Shown: piece after piece, positions 6,405 through 13,770 of the stretch
How positions within the stretch are numbered: position 1 is the stretch's first letter
How the letters are laid out: the number at the start of each line of letters is the position of its first letter
NCBI GenBank assembly: GCA_030603485.1
Contig: JAUVXS010000027.1
Coordinates: forward strand, 1 to 14,811
Origin: Dehalococcoidia bacterium
GTDB taxonomy: Bacteria; Chloroflexota; Dehalococcoidia; GIF9; AB-539-J10
Reading direction: 5' to 3'
Length of the DNA: 14,811 nt
Program-made: the position numbers and the translations under genes
The notes under the pieces: model-generated
The model's database searches: none
Told to the model about the DNA's origin: nothing
What the model saw: the letters and a program-made list of their open reading frames with translations, nothing else

Positions 6405-9356
6405 TTATGGGTGACCGTTAATGGGCAGTTCGATAGAAATGGTGGTTCCTTCACCCGGCTGGCTCCTGGCATATATCTGCCCGCCGTGCTCGGATACTAC
6501 TCCGTGACAGATGCTCAAACCAAGCCCGGTCCCCTTGCCTGTTGCTTTGGTGGTGAAGAAAGGGTTGAATATCTGGCTCAGATCTTCCGGTGGGATACCC
6601 GGGCCATCATCAGCGAAGGAAATCCTCACGGTACCGTCCTGTTTTTCGGTGGTAATGGTCAGGGTCCCCCTGTCATGCGCCTCAGTCATAAAATATTCGG
6701 CGTTGATAACGATGTTGAAGAAGACCTGCTGCATCTGGAAATGGTCAACCATGCTTTCCGGAAGGTCAGAGGCAAGCTGTTTCTCGACCTCGATGTCTTT
6801 TATTTTGTGCTCGTAGGTACGTAATTTCAGCACATCTTCAAGAATATCATTTACCTGGCTAAGCTGCTTCACTGGCTTGTGCTTTCGGGCGAAGGCAAGC
6901 AGATTCTTCGTTACACCAGCGGCGCGCTGAGCCTCGCTGTGGATAAGAGCCAGATCCTGGCGAATGTCGTCAGGGATATCCTTCTCCATGAGCAACTGGC
7001 AGAAACCGATGACGGTCGTGAGCGGATTGTTGAGTTCGTGGGCGGCACCGGCTGCCAGTTCCCCAATTGAAGCCAGCCGGTCAGTCAGCATAAGCTGCTC
7101 ACCTTGTCGCTTTTGCTCGGTAATGTCCGTAAACGAAATCAAACCCATAAGCTTGCCCTGATGCATGATCCTCGCACCCCCTCCACTTAGCCATATTTCT
7201 CTGCCATTCTTGGTCATCACCCGCAACTCGAGAGTCCGCCGCAAGTCCTGTTGAAACAGCTCATTCATCATAAGCTCACTAATGCTCTCCCTGTCCTCCG
7301 GAGGAACGAAGGCAAGCGTATCTATTCCAATGAGTTCCTCTGCAGGACTGACTTCAAATATTCTCGCAGCGGCTTGATTACCCGCCACTACTTCCATAGT
7401 ATCAGCGTCTACAACAATCGTGCCGACGACCGTGCTATCGAACAAAGTTCTATAATTTTCCTCGCTTTCTTGTAGCGCCTCCTCCATCTCCTTGCGCTCG
7501 GTGATGTCGCTCATGAAACACAGCACCGCAGGTCTATTGTCCCATGTAATTAACACAGCAGTAAGCTCAGCCCACCTGATAGCACCGTCCTTCCTTGGAA
7601 TCCTGAAGTCATATGTTTGGGGAAGGATCTCTCCTTTAAGTCTCCTGAGGTAGCGGTCAGCCACCATATCAACATCGTCAGGATGGATGAATTCGACAAA
7701 CGGCCTGGAGGTCAATTCTTTTATTGAATAGCCACTGAGCTCTGTTGCCTTCGGATTACTGAATCTGACCATGCCGTCCTGCACTACCAGGATAGCCTCG
7801 CCAGCGTTCTCTGAAAGCTGGCGGTAACGTTCCTCGGATTTTTTAAGCTCTTCCTCAGACTGCTTGCGCTCGGTGACATCACGGCGGACTCCCCTGAAGC
7901 CGATGATTTCGCCCTTATCGTTTCTTATGGGGAAAGCCGAGGTTTCGGCAAACCCGAGGCTCCCGTCTTTCCGAATAACCTTGTCGGGGAAGTCTCTCAA
8001 TGGCTCACCGGTCTTATACATGCGACGGTAGGCTTTGAAAACAACTTTTACATTTTCTTCAGGCGTAAAGGCTCTATAATTCGCCCCGATTAGCTCTTCC
8101 CTGGAATAGCCTAACAGGCGAGCCTGGGCATCATTAACGAAAGTAAAGTTGCCGGCCAGGTCAGTCTCGAAGTAGCCATCGCCCGTCTCCTCCAGTATGG
8201 TTCGGTATCTCTCCTCAGACTCCCTCAGTGCTTTCTCTCCCTTTTTGCGCTCCGTGATATCACGAACAACGGTGATCACATGGCCAACGTCACCGGCTGC
8301 ATTAAATACAGGAGATTTAGTTGTTTCTGTATAACACTCCGTTCCATCAATTTCTGTAGTCTCTTCCGTAACCATAGGCTTGCCTGTTTCAAAGACCACC
8401 TGATATTCCTGATAAGCATCGTCTGAAAGGAAAGGACATATTTCACCCAACGGTCTTCCTATTATTTCAGTATCAATACCAAACGATACTAATCTCTTAA
8501 TATACTGCTCGTTTGCATATACAACCCTAAAAACACTATCGACTACCTGCAACGGCTCATGTGTTGCATTGAGCAGGTTTTCATAAAATCTTCTGCTTTC
8601 TTGTAGCTTCTCATCTGCCTGCTTGTGCCCGGTGATGTCTCTGACGAAAACCGAGATACCATCTCGGGAGGGATAAGCGCTGATCTCAAAGATGTAGTGC
8701 CTACCTTCACCGTCAGTATAATCGTTCACAAAAGTCTGGGACTGCTGCGTCCTCAGCACGTCACGGTAAACTTTTTGCGCCCTTCTTATTTCAGGCGTGT
8801 CCGGGAAGATTTCGTGGAGGGATTTCCCAAGGGCATCCTCCACCCGAATTCCTGTTAGAATTTCCGACGCCTTGTTCCAATAGGTATATCTCAGATGGTC
8901 ATCCATTGCGAAAAAGACGTCGGTGATGCTGTTGGTAAGCTCCTTGTATCTCGCTTCGCTCTCGCGCAGCGCTTCCCCTGCCTGCTTGCGCTCGTTGATG
9001 TCCATATAATACCCCAGAGTTGCCCGTTTCCCGTGGTACTGGATGGAGGCAACTGTCTCTATAACCCATTTACTGCTACCGTCCTCACAAGCCACTCTGA
9101 ATTGAGATGGAGATGAATGTTCTCCCTTCAGCATCTTTGTGGCATTTACCCTGACCATCTCCCTATCTTCGGGAATGACGATGTCCAAAGCATCTCTGCC
9201 TAGCAATTCATCTTCCCTGTAGCCGGTGAAGGTTAGGAAGGTGGGGTTGATATAGCAGAAGTTCCCTTCCTGTATGATACAAACTCCAATTGGTGAATTG
9301 TCGCCCAGAAGCTTGATTAACTCTTCTGTCTCTATTCGTTCGATCATTGATTTCAT
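6405..9356 (-). CDS. Six-PAS soluble histidine kinase
   Basis: A 983-aa sensor kinase made of six tandem PAS/PAC units (roughly 12-125, 132-247, 253-373, 380-500, 506-624, 630-750), most ending in a D-I/V-T-E-R-K-like linker and starting with ESEERY-like helices. The core follows: H773 in HELNNPLT (HExxN, NtrB-like), N-box NIVINAE (881-887), DDGPGI (916-921) and GKGTGLGL (940-947). No signal peptide or transmembrane helix is visible, so all signals are cytoplasmic. Heme, flavin or ligand binding cannot be assigned by eye. The ATG at 9356 overlaps the stop of the small HTH gene by 4 bases, with GAGGG at 9366-9370. It heads the enzymatic part of the operon and most likely feeds the REC-HD-GYP protein encoded 15 bases downstream. 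Its kinase core is closely related to that of the REC-kinase fusion at the operon's end. Confidence 0.93.
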   Translation of the reverse strand: MKSMIERIETEELIKLLGDNSPIGVCIIQEGNFCYINPTFLTFTGYREDELLGRDALDIVIPEDREMVRVNATKMLKGEHSSPSQFRVACEDGSSKWVIETVASIQYHGKRATLGYYMDINERKQAGEALRESEARYKELTNSITDVFFAMDDHLRYTYWNKASEILTGIRVEDALGKSLHEIFPDTPEIRRAQKVYRDVLRTQQSQTFVNDYTDGEGRHYIFEISAYPSRDGISVFVRDITGHKQADEKLQESRRFYENLLNATHEPLQVVDSVFRVVYANEQYIKRLVSFGIDTEIIGRPLGEICPFLSDDAYQEYQVVFETGKPMVTEETTEIDGTECYTETTKSPVFNAAGDVGHVITVVRDITERKKGEKALRESEERYRTILEETGDGYFETDLAGNFTFVNDAQARLLGYSREELIGANYRAFTPEENVKVVFKAYRRMYKTGEPLRDFPDKVIRKDGSLGFAETSAFPIRNDKGEIIGFRGVRRDVTERKQSEEELKKSEERYRQLSENAGEAILVVQDGMVRFSNPKATELSGYSIKELTSRPFVEFIHPDDVDMVADRYLRRLKGEILPQTYDFRIPRKDGAIRWAELTAVLITWDNRPAVLCFMSDITERKEMEEALQESEENYRTLFDSTVVGTIVVDADTMEVVAGNQAAARIFEVSPAEELIGIDTLAFVPPEDRESISELMMNELFQQDLRRTLELRVMTKNGREIWLSGGGARIMHQGKLMGLISFTDITEQKRQGEQLMLTDRLASIGELAAGAAHELNNPLTTVIGFCQLLMEKDIPDDIRQDLALIHSEAQRAAGVTKNLLAFARKHKPVKQLSQVNDILEDVLKLRTYEHKIKDIEVEKQLASDLPESMVDHFQMQQVFFNIVINAEYFMTEAHDRGTLTITTEKQDGTVRISFADDGPGIPPEDLSQIFNPFFTTKATGKGTGLGLSICHGVVSEHGGQIYARSQPGEGTTISIELPINGHP

Positions 9357-9586
9357 ATGGCTATTCCCTCGGCTTCTCCGATGATTACAGTAACTTGGTT
9401 CGTCTTCGTTCTAATGCTCTCTATCTGATCTGAGGTGAATAGTCTCCAGCCTCGCCAGTCCCGATACTCAACATCGGCAACTATCCCCTCTTTTAACCAC
9501 CTGAAGAGAGTACTTCTACTGATGCCGACCATCCGGCAGACCTCAGCTGTCCTGTAATAGGTCTTATCATTAATAGAAAAAGGCAT
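9353..9586 (-). CDS. Small MerR/BldC-like helix-turn-helix protein
   Basis: A 77-aa DNA-binding protein made of a single winged helix of the MerR/HTH_17 (excisionase-like) type. The recognition region is TAEVCRMVGISRSTLFRWLK (13-32), followed by a wing RGWRLFTSDQIESI (45-58). It lacks the MerR dimerisation helix and effector domain, so it resembles BldC-type single-domain regulators or phage excisionases. No integrase is nearby and it is translationally coupled to the kinase gene (ATGA overlap), so an operon regulator is favoured over an excisionase. The ATG at 9586 has AGGGA at 9595-9599 with 8-base spacing. It is the first gene of the operon; repeated sites overlap its promoter, suggesting autoregulation. 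Confidence 0.85.
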   Translation of the reverse strand: MPFSINDKTYYRTAEVCRMVGISRSTLFRWLKEGIVADVEYRDWRGWRLFTSDQIESIRTKTNQVTVIIGEAEGIAI

Positions 9587-9601
9587 ATCTTTTTTCCCTA
9601 A

Positions 9602-9627
9602 AACTACTCAACTATACCAAACTATAC
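9602..9627. repeat. 10-bp-spaced direct repeats over the operon promoter (candidate operator)
   Basis: AACTATAC occurs exactly at 9610-9617 and 9620-9627 (plus-strand reading), with a weaker third unit AACTACTC at 9602-9609. Unit starts are 8 and 10 bases apart, close to one helical turn, and the array covers the -10 region and probable start point of the HTH operon. Head-to-tail repeats are what BldC-like single-domain MerR proteins bind cooperatively, so the product of the first gene is the natural candidate ligand. That assignment is inference. Confidence 0.45.
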
Positions 9628-9654
9628 TATGGCTTAGGCTTTGGAAAGTGTCAA
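9626..9654 (-). promoter_or_regulatory. Predicted promoter of the signalling operon
   Basis: On the minus strand, TTGACA (9649-9654) is followed after 17 bases by CATAGT (9626-9631). The -35 matches the sigma-70 consensus exactly and the -10 matches at 4 of 6 positions. A TATAGT lies 5 bases further on as an alternative with too long a spacer. This would give a leader of about 30-35 bases before the HTH gene. Confidence 0.55.
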
Positions 9655-9910
9655 TCGCCCATTTGTACCTGTTATTACGTTACTTTAGTCCTGGTCTGTG
9701 CAGCGGCTCCTGTCGGCCAGATACCTGATACAAAGCGCTGGCACTGTGTCTACAGTCATCTATGCCGACTGGCCATCAATGAAATAGAGTCGCCACATTT
9801 ATCATTCCAGGCTATAGAGGGGTGTGAGACGAAATGGGGTGATTTCCTCAGCTAGAAGGACAAAGGAGTGGCCTCAAGTGGGTACAACCCCTGGCGACCG
9901 GCTGTCTCGA

Positions 9911-11902
9911 TTAGCGCTTCATGATGGGAGGAATTAGCTCTTCGTCTTTTCTTAATTCGATAATGCGGTCGCGAATCATGGCAGCTTTTTCAAACTCCAG
10001 ATTCCTGGCCGCAGCTTTCATCTGAGATTCCAGTTGCTTGATGAGCTGGCTTATTTCATCCTTAGAAATAGGAGTAACCGTATAAGGGCTCCTTGCCTCT
10101 GCTACTGCTTGAATTCTCTCAGTTATATCCTTAATTGCCTTTTTGATTCCCAGGGGAGTTATGCCGTGATCCTTGTTGTAAGCCTCTTGAATCTGACGGC
10201 GGCGCCTGGTTTCCTCTATCGCCTTTTGCATGGATTGGGTAATGCTGTCGGCATACATTATGACATGAGCGTTGATGTGTCTGGAAGCACGTCCCATGGT
10301 CTGGATGAGCGCTTCCTCAGACCTGAGGAAGCCTTCTTTATCAGCATCGAGTATGGCTACCAGGCTCACCTCAGGCAAGTCCAACCCCTCACGGAGGAGA
10401 TTGATGCCCACTACCACATCATAGACGCCGAGGCGGAGGTCACGGAGAATTTCCACCCGCTCCAAAGTCTCTACCTCCGAATGCAAGTAATGAGTTTTAA
10501 TCTCCAGCTCTTTCAAGTAGTCGCTTAGTTCCTCGGCCATTCGCTTGGTCAAGGTAGTTACCAAACAACGCTCCCCCTTAGCTACTCTGCTTCTTATCTG
10601 ATAAATAAGGTCATCAATTTGTCCCTTAACTGGCTTAACCTCCACGGTAGGTTCCAGTAAACCAGTGGGGCGGACTAACTGCTCCACTACTTGTTGGCTG
10701 TGTTCATATTCATAGGGCTTGGGTGTAGCAGAGACATAAATAACCTGGTTGATGTGCTTGTTGAACTCCTCAAAATTCAATGGGCGATTATCCAGGGCTG
10801 AAGAGAGGCGAAAGCCGTAATCAACCAGCGTCTGCTTTCGAGAAATATCACCACGGTACATGCCCCTTATCTGTGGCAGGGTCATATGGGATTCATCGAT
10901 GAACAACAGGAAGTCATCGGGAAAGTAATCCAGCAAAGTCCAGGGTATGCTTCCCGGCGCCCGTCTCTGGAGATGTCGGGAGTAATTTTCCACTCCGGTG
11001 CAGTACCCTACTTCCTGAAGCATTTCAATATCATAATGGGTCCGTGCTTCAAGTCTCTGGGCTTCCAGTAGCTTCCCCTGTCCTTCTAACTCCTTTAATC
11101 TTTCTTCTAGCTCGACTTTAATATCCTCGACTGCCGCCAGCAATTTTTCGTGAGAGGTAACAAAGTGCTTTGCGGGGTAAATATCCACTTGCTCGCAATG
11201 AGCCAGTACTTCACCGGTTAGAGGGTCAACCTCCACAATACGCTCAATCTCGTCCCCCCAGAATTCGATTCTGATGGCTGTTTCCTTGTAAGCCGGCTGA
11301 ATCTCTAGAATGTCGCCCCGAATACGGAATCTACCTCTGGTGAAATCATAGTCATTTCTTTCGTATTGCATATCCACCAGACGGCGGACCAGTTTGTCTC
11401 GCTTATAGCTTTTGTTTTTTTCAATAGTAAGGACAAAGCTCCGATATTCCTCAGGCGCACCCAGGCTGTAAATACAGGAGACCGAAGCGACAATAATTAC
11501 ATCTCGGCGGGTAAAGAGGGACATGGTAGCGGCATGTCGTAGTTTGTCAATCTCGTCATTTATGTCGGTTTCTTTCTCAATATAGAGATCGGTGCTGGGG
11601 ATATAAGCCTCCGGCTGATAATAGTCGTAGTAGCTTACAAAATACTCCGCAGCGCTTTCAGGGAAGAATTCCTTGAACTCGGTTGCTAGCTGAGCGGCCA
11701 AGGTTTTGTTGTGACAAAGAACTAGAGTTGGTCTCTGTACTTTCTCTATGATATTGGCCATGGTGAAGGTCTTGCCACTTCCGGTAACTCCAAGAAGCGT
11801 CTGCTCCCGGTGACCCTTGTTCAAACCTTCAACCAGCTTATCTACGGCCTGCGGCTGGTCGCCGGTAAGACCAAAATCGGAAACTATTTTGAACTGGGAC
11901 AT
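9911..11902 (-). CDS. uvrB: UvrABC system protein B (excinuclease subunit)
   Basis: UvrB is the DNA-damage verification helicase of nucleotide excision repair: it is loaded by UvrA and recruits UvrC. The 663-aa product has full family length. With residue 1 at the ATG, Walker A GVTGSGKT is at 38-45, the damage-probing beta-hairpin YYDYYQPEAYIPSTD at 91-105, the DEAD-type box DESH at 336-339, SATP at 391-394, QTMGRASRH (motif VI) at 534-542, and a C-terminal UVR motif (about 617-655) that contacts UvrC. A GTG lies one codon upstream (11905), but the GGGGGA site fits the ATG at 11902 better (6-base spacing against 3). It is transcribed divergently from the glycerate kinase gene. Its first codons and upstream region are duplicated at 13579-13684. 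No LexA-type palindrome was recognised upstream. Confidence 0.98.
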   Translation of the reverse strand: MSQFKIVSDFGLTGDQPQAVDKLVEGLNKGHREQTLLGVTGSGKTFTMANIIEKVQRPTLVLCHNKTLAAQLATEFKEFFPESAAEYFVSYYDYYQPEAYIPSTDLYIEKETDINDEIDKLRHAATMSLFTRRDVIIVASVSCIYSLGAPEEYRSFVLTIEKNKSYKRDKLVRRLVDMQYERNDYDFTRGRFRIRGDILEIQPAYKETAIRIEFWGDEIERIVEVDPLTGEVLAHCEQVDIYPAKHFVTSHEKLLAAVEDIKVELEERLKELEGQGKLLEAQRLEARTHYDIEMLQEVGYCTGVENYSRHLQRRAPGSIPWTLLDYFPDDFLLFIDESHMTLPQIRGMYRGDISRKQTLVDYGFRLSSALDNRPLNFEEFNKHINQVIYVSATPKPYEYEHSQQVVEQLVRPTGLLEPTVEVKPVKGQIDDLIYQIRSRVAKGERCLVTTLTKRMAEELSDYLKELEIKTHYLHSEVETLERVEILRDLRLGVYDVVVGINLLREGLDLPEVSLVAILDADKEGFLRSEEALIQTMGRASRHINAHVIMYADSITQSMQKAIEETRRRRQIQEAYNKDHGITPLGIKKAIKDITERIQAVAEARSPYTVTPISKDEISQLIKQLESQMKAAARNLEFEKAAMIRDRIIELRKDEELIPPIMKR

Positions 11903-11972
11903 CACAGTTCCCCCACAAAAGCAATGGGCAATAACCAGTATATATCAGACAGCGGGAATTTGCGCAATTGGG
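11867..11972. repeat. Direct repeat, copy A: uvrB 5' end and upstream region
   Basis: These 106 bases cover the first 12 codons of uvrB, its ribosome site and about 70 bases upstream. They match 13579-13684 in the same orientation with 12 mismatches and no gaps (about 89% identity) at a constant offset of 1712. Similarity stops inside uvrB's coding sequence on one side and upstream of the likely promoter on the other. Confidence 0.9.
11931..11966 (-). promoter_or_regulatory. uvrB: Weak candidate promoter region of uvrB
   Basis: On the minus strand TTGCGC is followed after 17 bases by TATATA, overlapping TATACT. The -35 is poor (3 of 6), but this AT-rich -10 region (the tatatat stretch) is unchanged in the second copy at 13579-13684, where the -35 reads TTGTGT. 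A small palindrome TTGCGCAA overlaps the -35 in this copy only. Confidence 0.35.
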
Positions 11973-12133
11973 TGAAGCTAAACCATCTATATATGCCCCA
12001 GCAATTCAAATTCCAGCACTTGTCCAGGCGTGGCGATACTATCATTTTTGTCGTACTAATCATTCTCGGGTCATTCAAGCAATGGTAGTCTCTATGCCAT
12101 GGCATCAGGAGAATCCGTTTGCCCGAAACAGGC

Positions 12134-12161
12134 TTGATTTATTCATCATATCTTCTATTAT
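12134..12161 (+). promoter_or_regulatory. Predicted promoter of the glycerate kinase gene
   Basis: TTGATT (12134-12139) and TATTAT (12156-12161) are separated by 16 bases, matching the sigma-70 boxes at 4 and 5 of 6 positions. The leader would be about 35-40 bases. No operator or riboswitch is evident. Confidence 0.4.
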
Positions 12162-12204
12162 ATGGAGTGAAATCAGCCGATACTTCTATAAAACTTGAGA
12201 TAAT

Positions 12205-13449
12205 ATGAACATGAGGGAAGATGCCTTAAGAATCGTTGAGGAGGCTATTCAGGCAGTTTATCCTGAAAATGCGGTCAAGAAGGCCCTGGAAAATCTTGAA
12301 AGTGAGGGAAACATAAGGGTCCTGGCCATAGGGAAAGCTGCCTGGAGGATGGCGAGGGCTGCAAGGGAAAGCCTGGAGAACCGCGTTTCTGAAGGTATCG
12401 TCATAACGAAGTACAAACATTCGATGGGGAACATTGAAGGTTTTGAAATATTCGAAGCCGGTCATCCAATACCAGATAAGGATACTATCCAGGCGACAAA
12501 GAGGGTGTTAGATATGGTAAAAGACCTCAAAGGAGGGGATTTGCTGTTATTCTTAGTTTCTGGCGGTGGGTCTTCTCTTTTTGAACTTCCTGCCGAGAAT
12601 GTCGAACTGGAGGACTTGATAAGTATAACCGACCAGCTTTTAAGGTCAGGAGCCACAATCCTAGAGATAAACGCAGTACGTAAACATCTTTCCAGAGTCA
12701 AGGGGGGACATTTCGCTGAGACTGTACATCCTGCCAGGATTTTTTCCCTTGTGCTTTCCGACGTCATTGGTGATAGATTAGACACCATCGCTTCTGGCCC
12801 CGCTTATCCCGACTTCACGACCTCTCAGGATGCCCTGAGAATAATAGAGAAGTATGACATAAAACTTCCATCCAGAGTTTTAAATGCTTTGAAGAAGGAG
12901 ACACCAAAATCACTTGAGAATGTTGAAGCAAGGATAGTGGGCAGTATTTCCATAGCTTGTGAAGCTGCCCAAGTAGCTGCCGAACAATTGGGCTACAATT
13001 CAATGATACTTACAACAACTCTGGACTGCGAAGCACGTGAAGCAGGGCCATTTTTAAGCGCTATTGCACGGGAGATTGTTTCCAGAGACCGGCCCGTGAA
13101 AAGGCCCTGTGTCATAATTTTAGGTGGGGAGACCGTTGTTCACGTGAAGGGAAGGGGATTGGGTGGAAGAAATCAAGAGCTAGCCCTTTCCGCTGCCCGC
13201 GGCATACGGGGATTGAATAATGTTGTAATAGCTTCTGTTGCTACAGATGGTACGGATGGTCCCACTGATGCCGCAGGAGGGATTGTAGATGGAGAAACAA
13301 TGACTCGCTTAGGGGAAAAAGGTATCGATGTGGCAGAGGTGTTAAATAACAACGATTCTTATCATGCTCTTGAAGCAGTTGGGAATTTATTAAGGACGGG
13401 ACCGACAGGGACCAATGTTAGCGACTTGATTATACTTTTGTGTAAGTAA
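12205..13449 (+). CDS. Glycerate 2-kinase, MOFRL family
   Basis: A 414-aa cytoplasmic kinase expected to phosphorylate D-glycerate to 2-phosphoglycerate with ATP, feeding serine, glyoxylate or sugar-acid breakdown into glycolysis. The N-terminal DUF4147 domain (about 5-235) shows AIGKAAW (41-47, with a conserved Lys), LVSGGGSSLFELP (117-129), INAVRKHLSRVKGG (155-168) and SDVIGD with IASGP (185-199). The C-terminal MOFRL domain (about 300-412) shows GGRNQE (320-325), ATDGTDGPTDAAGG (346-359) and GPTGTNVSDL (399-408). Length and motifs match the GckA/TtuD class, not the unrelated GarK/GlxK enzymes. The start ATG at 12205 has only a weak GAGA upstream; a second ATG is two codons on. It is monocistronic and lies between two copies of the uvrB 5' region, which suggests it entered by a rearrangement. 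Its base composition (about 47% G+C in a sampled 60-base line) is like the left part of the window. Confidence 0.93.
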   Translation: MNMREDALRIVEEAIQAVYPENAVKKALENLESEGNIRVLAIGKAAWRMARAARESLENRVSEGIVITKYKHSMGNIEGFEIFEAGHPIPDKDTIQATKRVLDMVKDLKGGDLLLFLVSGGGSSLFELPAENVELEDLISITDQLLRSGATILEINAVRKHLSRVKGGHFAETVHPARIFSLVLSDVIGDRLDTIASGPAYPDFTTSQDALRIIEKYDIKLPSRVLNALKKETPKSLENVEARIVGSISIACEAAQVAAEQLGYNSMILTTTLDCEAREAGPFLSAIAREIVSRDRPVKRPCVIILGGETVVHVKGRGLGGRNQELALSAARGIRGLNNVVIASVATDGTDGPTDAAGGIVDGETMTRLGEKGIDVAEVLNNNDSYHALEAVGNLLRTGPTGTNVSDLIILLCK

Positions 13450-13481
13450 TCAAGGAGGCAGAGGGCTAAACTAGTTCAACC

Positions 13482-13614
13482 TCATCGGATTATTGCATCT
13501 ACACTCACCGGAGGTATTTCTGTTCTGACATCCTCCACCATCAGGCCACACCATGTTAAAGTATTGTCTATGCCATCGAAGACGAAAATCGGAAACTATT
13601 TTGAACTGGGGCAC
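13482..13614 (-). pseudogene. Coding-like remnant, possibly a truncated Nudix N-terminus
   Basis: On the minus strand an ATG at 13541 opens a 19-codon frame, MVEDVRTEIPPVSVDAIIR, ending at TGA 13482-13484. The same frame is open further upstream into repeat copy B. The stretch IPPVSVDAIIR resembles the first strand of ADP-ribose pyrophosphatase-type Nudix hydrolases, which continues 'ivLikRknpPyG'; nothing of that continuation survives, since the glycerate kinase gene ends at 13449. From 13614 a different frame reads MVPQFKIVSDF, the copied start of uvrB. I take this as debris at a rearrangement junction. The Nudix link is a guess from a short motif. Confidence 0.25.
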
Positions 13615-13684
13615 CATAGTGCCCCTACCAAAGCAAAGGGCAATAACCAGTATATATCAAACAGCCGGAATTTACACAATTGGG
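13579..13684. repeat. Direct repeat, copy B: orphan copy of the uvrB 5' end
   Basis: Ungapped match to 11867-11972 with 12 mismatches. On the minus strand it reads MVPQFKIVSDF, against MSQFKIVSDF in real uvrB, then diverges into unrelated sequence, so it is a truncated, non-functional uvrB start. The copied -10 region (tatatat) is unchanged. Confidence 0.9.
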
Positions 13685-13700
13685 CAAAAAGGATTAATTC

Positions 13701-13729
13701 TTGACAGCAGGCCGCCAAAGATACACAAT
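13701..13729 (+). promoter_or_regulatory. Predicted promoter of the MFS transporter gene
   Basis: A perfect TTGACA (13701-13706) is followed after 17 bases by CACAAT (13724-13729; 4 of 6 matches to TATAAT). The leader would be about 35 bases. It lies just outside repeat copy B. Confidence 0.45.
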
Positions 13730-13770
13730 CTTGCTCTGCTTATGGCCGAATCTGAGCACAGTACGAAAGA

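Larger units (their letters stand above)
9587..9910. other. 324-base spacer between uvrB and the signalling operon
   Basis: Besides the promoter and direct repeats at its left end I see no supported gene. One plus-strand frame stays open from 9601 to the stop at 9853-9855 (84 codons) but has no ATG, GTG or TTG start and no recognisable domain. No hairpin followed by a T-run was found on the minus strand after the uvrB stop, so the uvrB terminator is not identified. Confidence 0.4.
11906..12204. other. Divergent intergenic region between uvrB and the glycerate kinase gene
   Basis: About 300 bases hold the upstream half of repeat copy A on the uvrB side and a candidate promoter on the glycerate kinase side. 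The middle (about 11975-12130) shows no gene, no tRNA-like fold and only a 10-base palindrome, TGCCATGGCA, near 12094-12103. Confidence 0.4.
13450..13770. other. Junction region between the glycerate kinase and MFS genes
   Basis: These 321 bases contain the coding-like remnant, repeat copy B and the MFS promoter. A plus-strand frame of 73 codons (13553-13774) ends in an ATGA overlap with the MFS start, but two-thirds of it is the antisense of the duplicated uvrB segment, so I do not call it a gene. No rho-independent terminator is evident after the glycerate kinase stop. Confidence 0.4.

Noticed and set aside
9353..9586. HTH protein as a phage or plasmid excisionase marking an integrated element
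   Set aside because: No integrase, attachment-site repeats or phage genes are near it, and it is translationally coupled to a histidine kinase gene.
9601..9855. Plus-strand frame open for 84 codons in the spacer between uvrB and the HTH gene
   Set aside because: It has no ATG, GTG or TTG start, no ribosome site and no recognisable motif, and it runs across the operon's promoter on the other strand.
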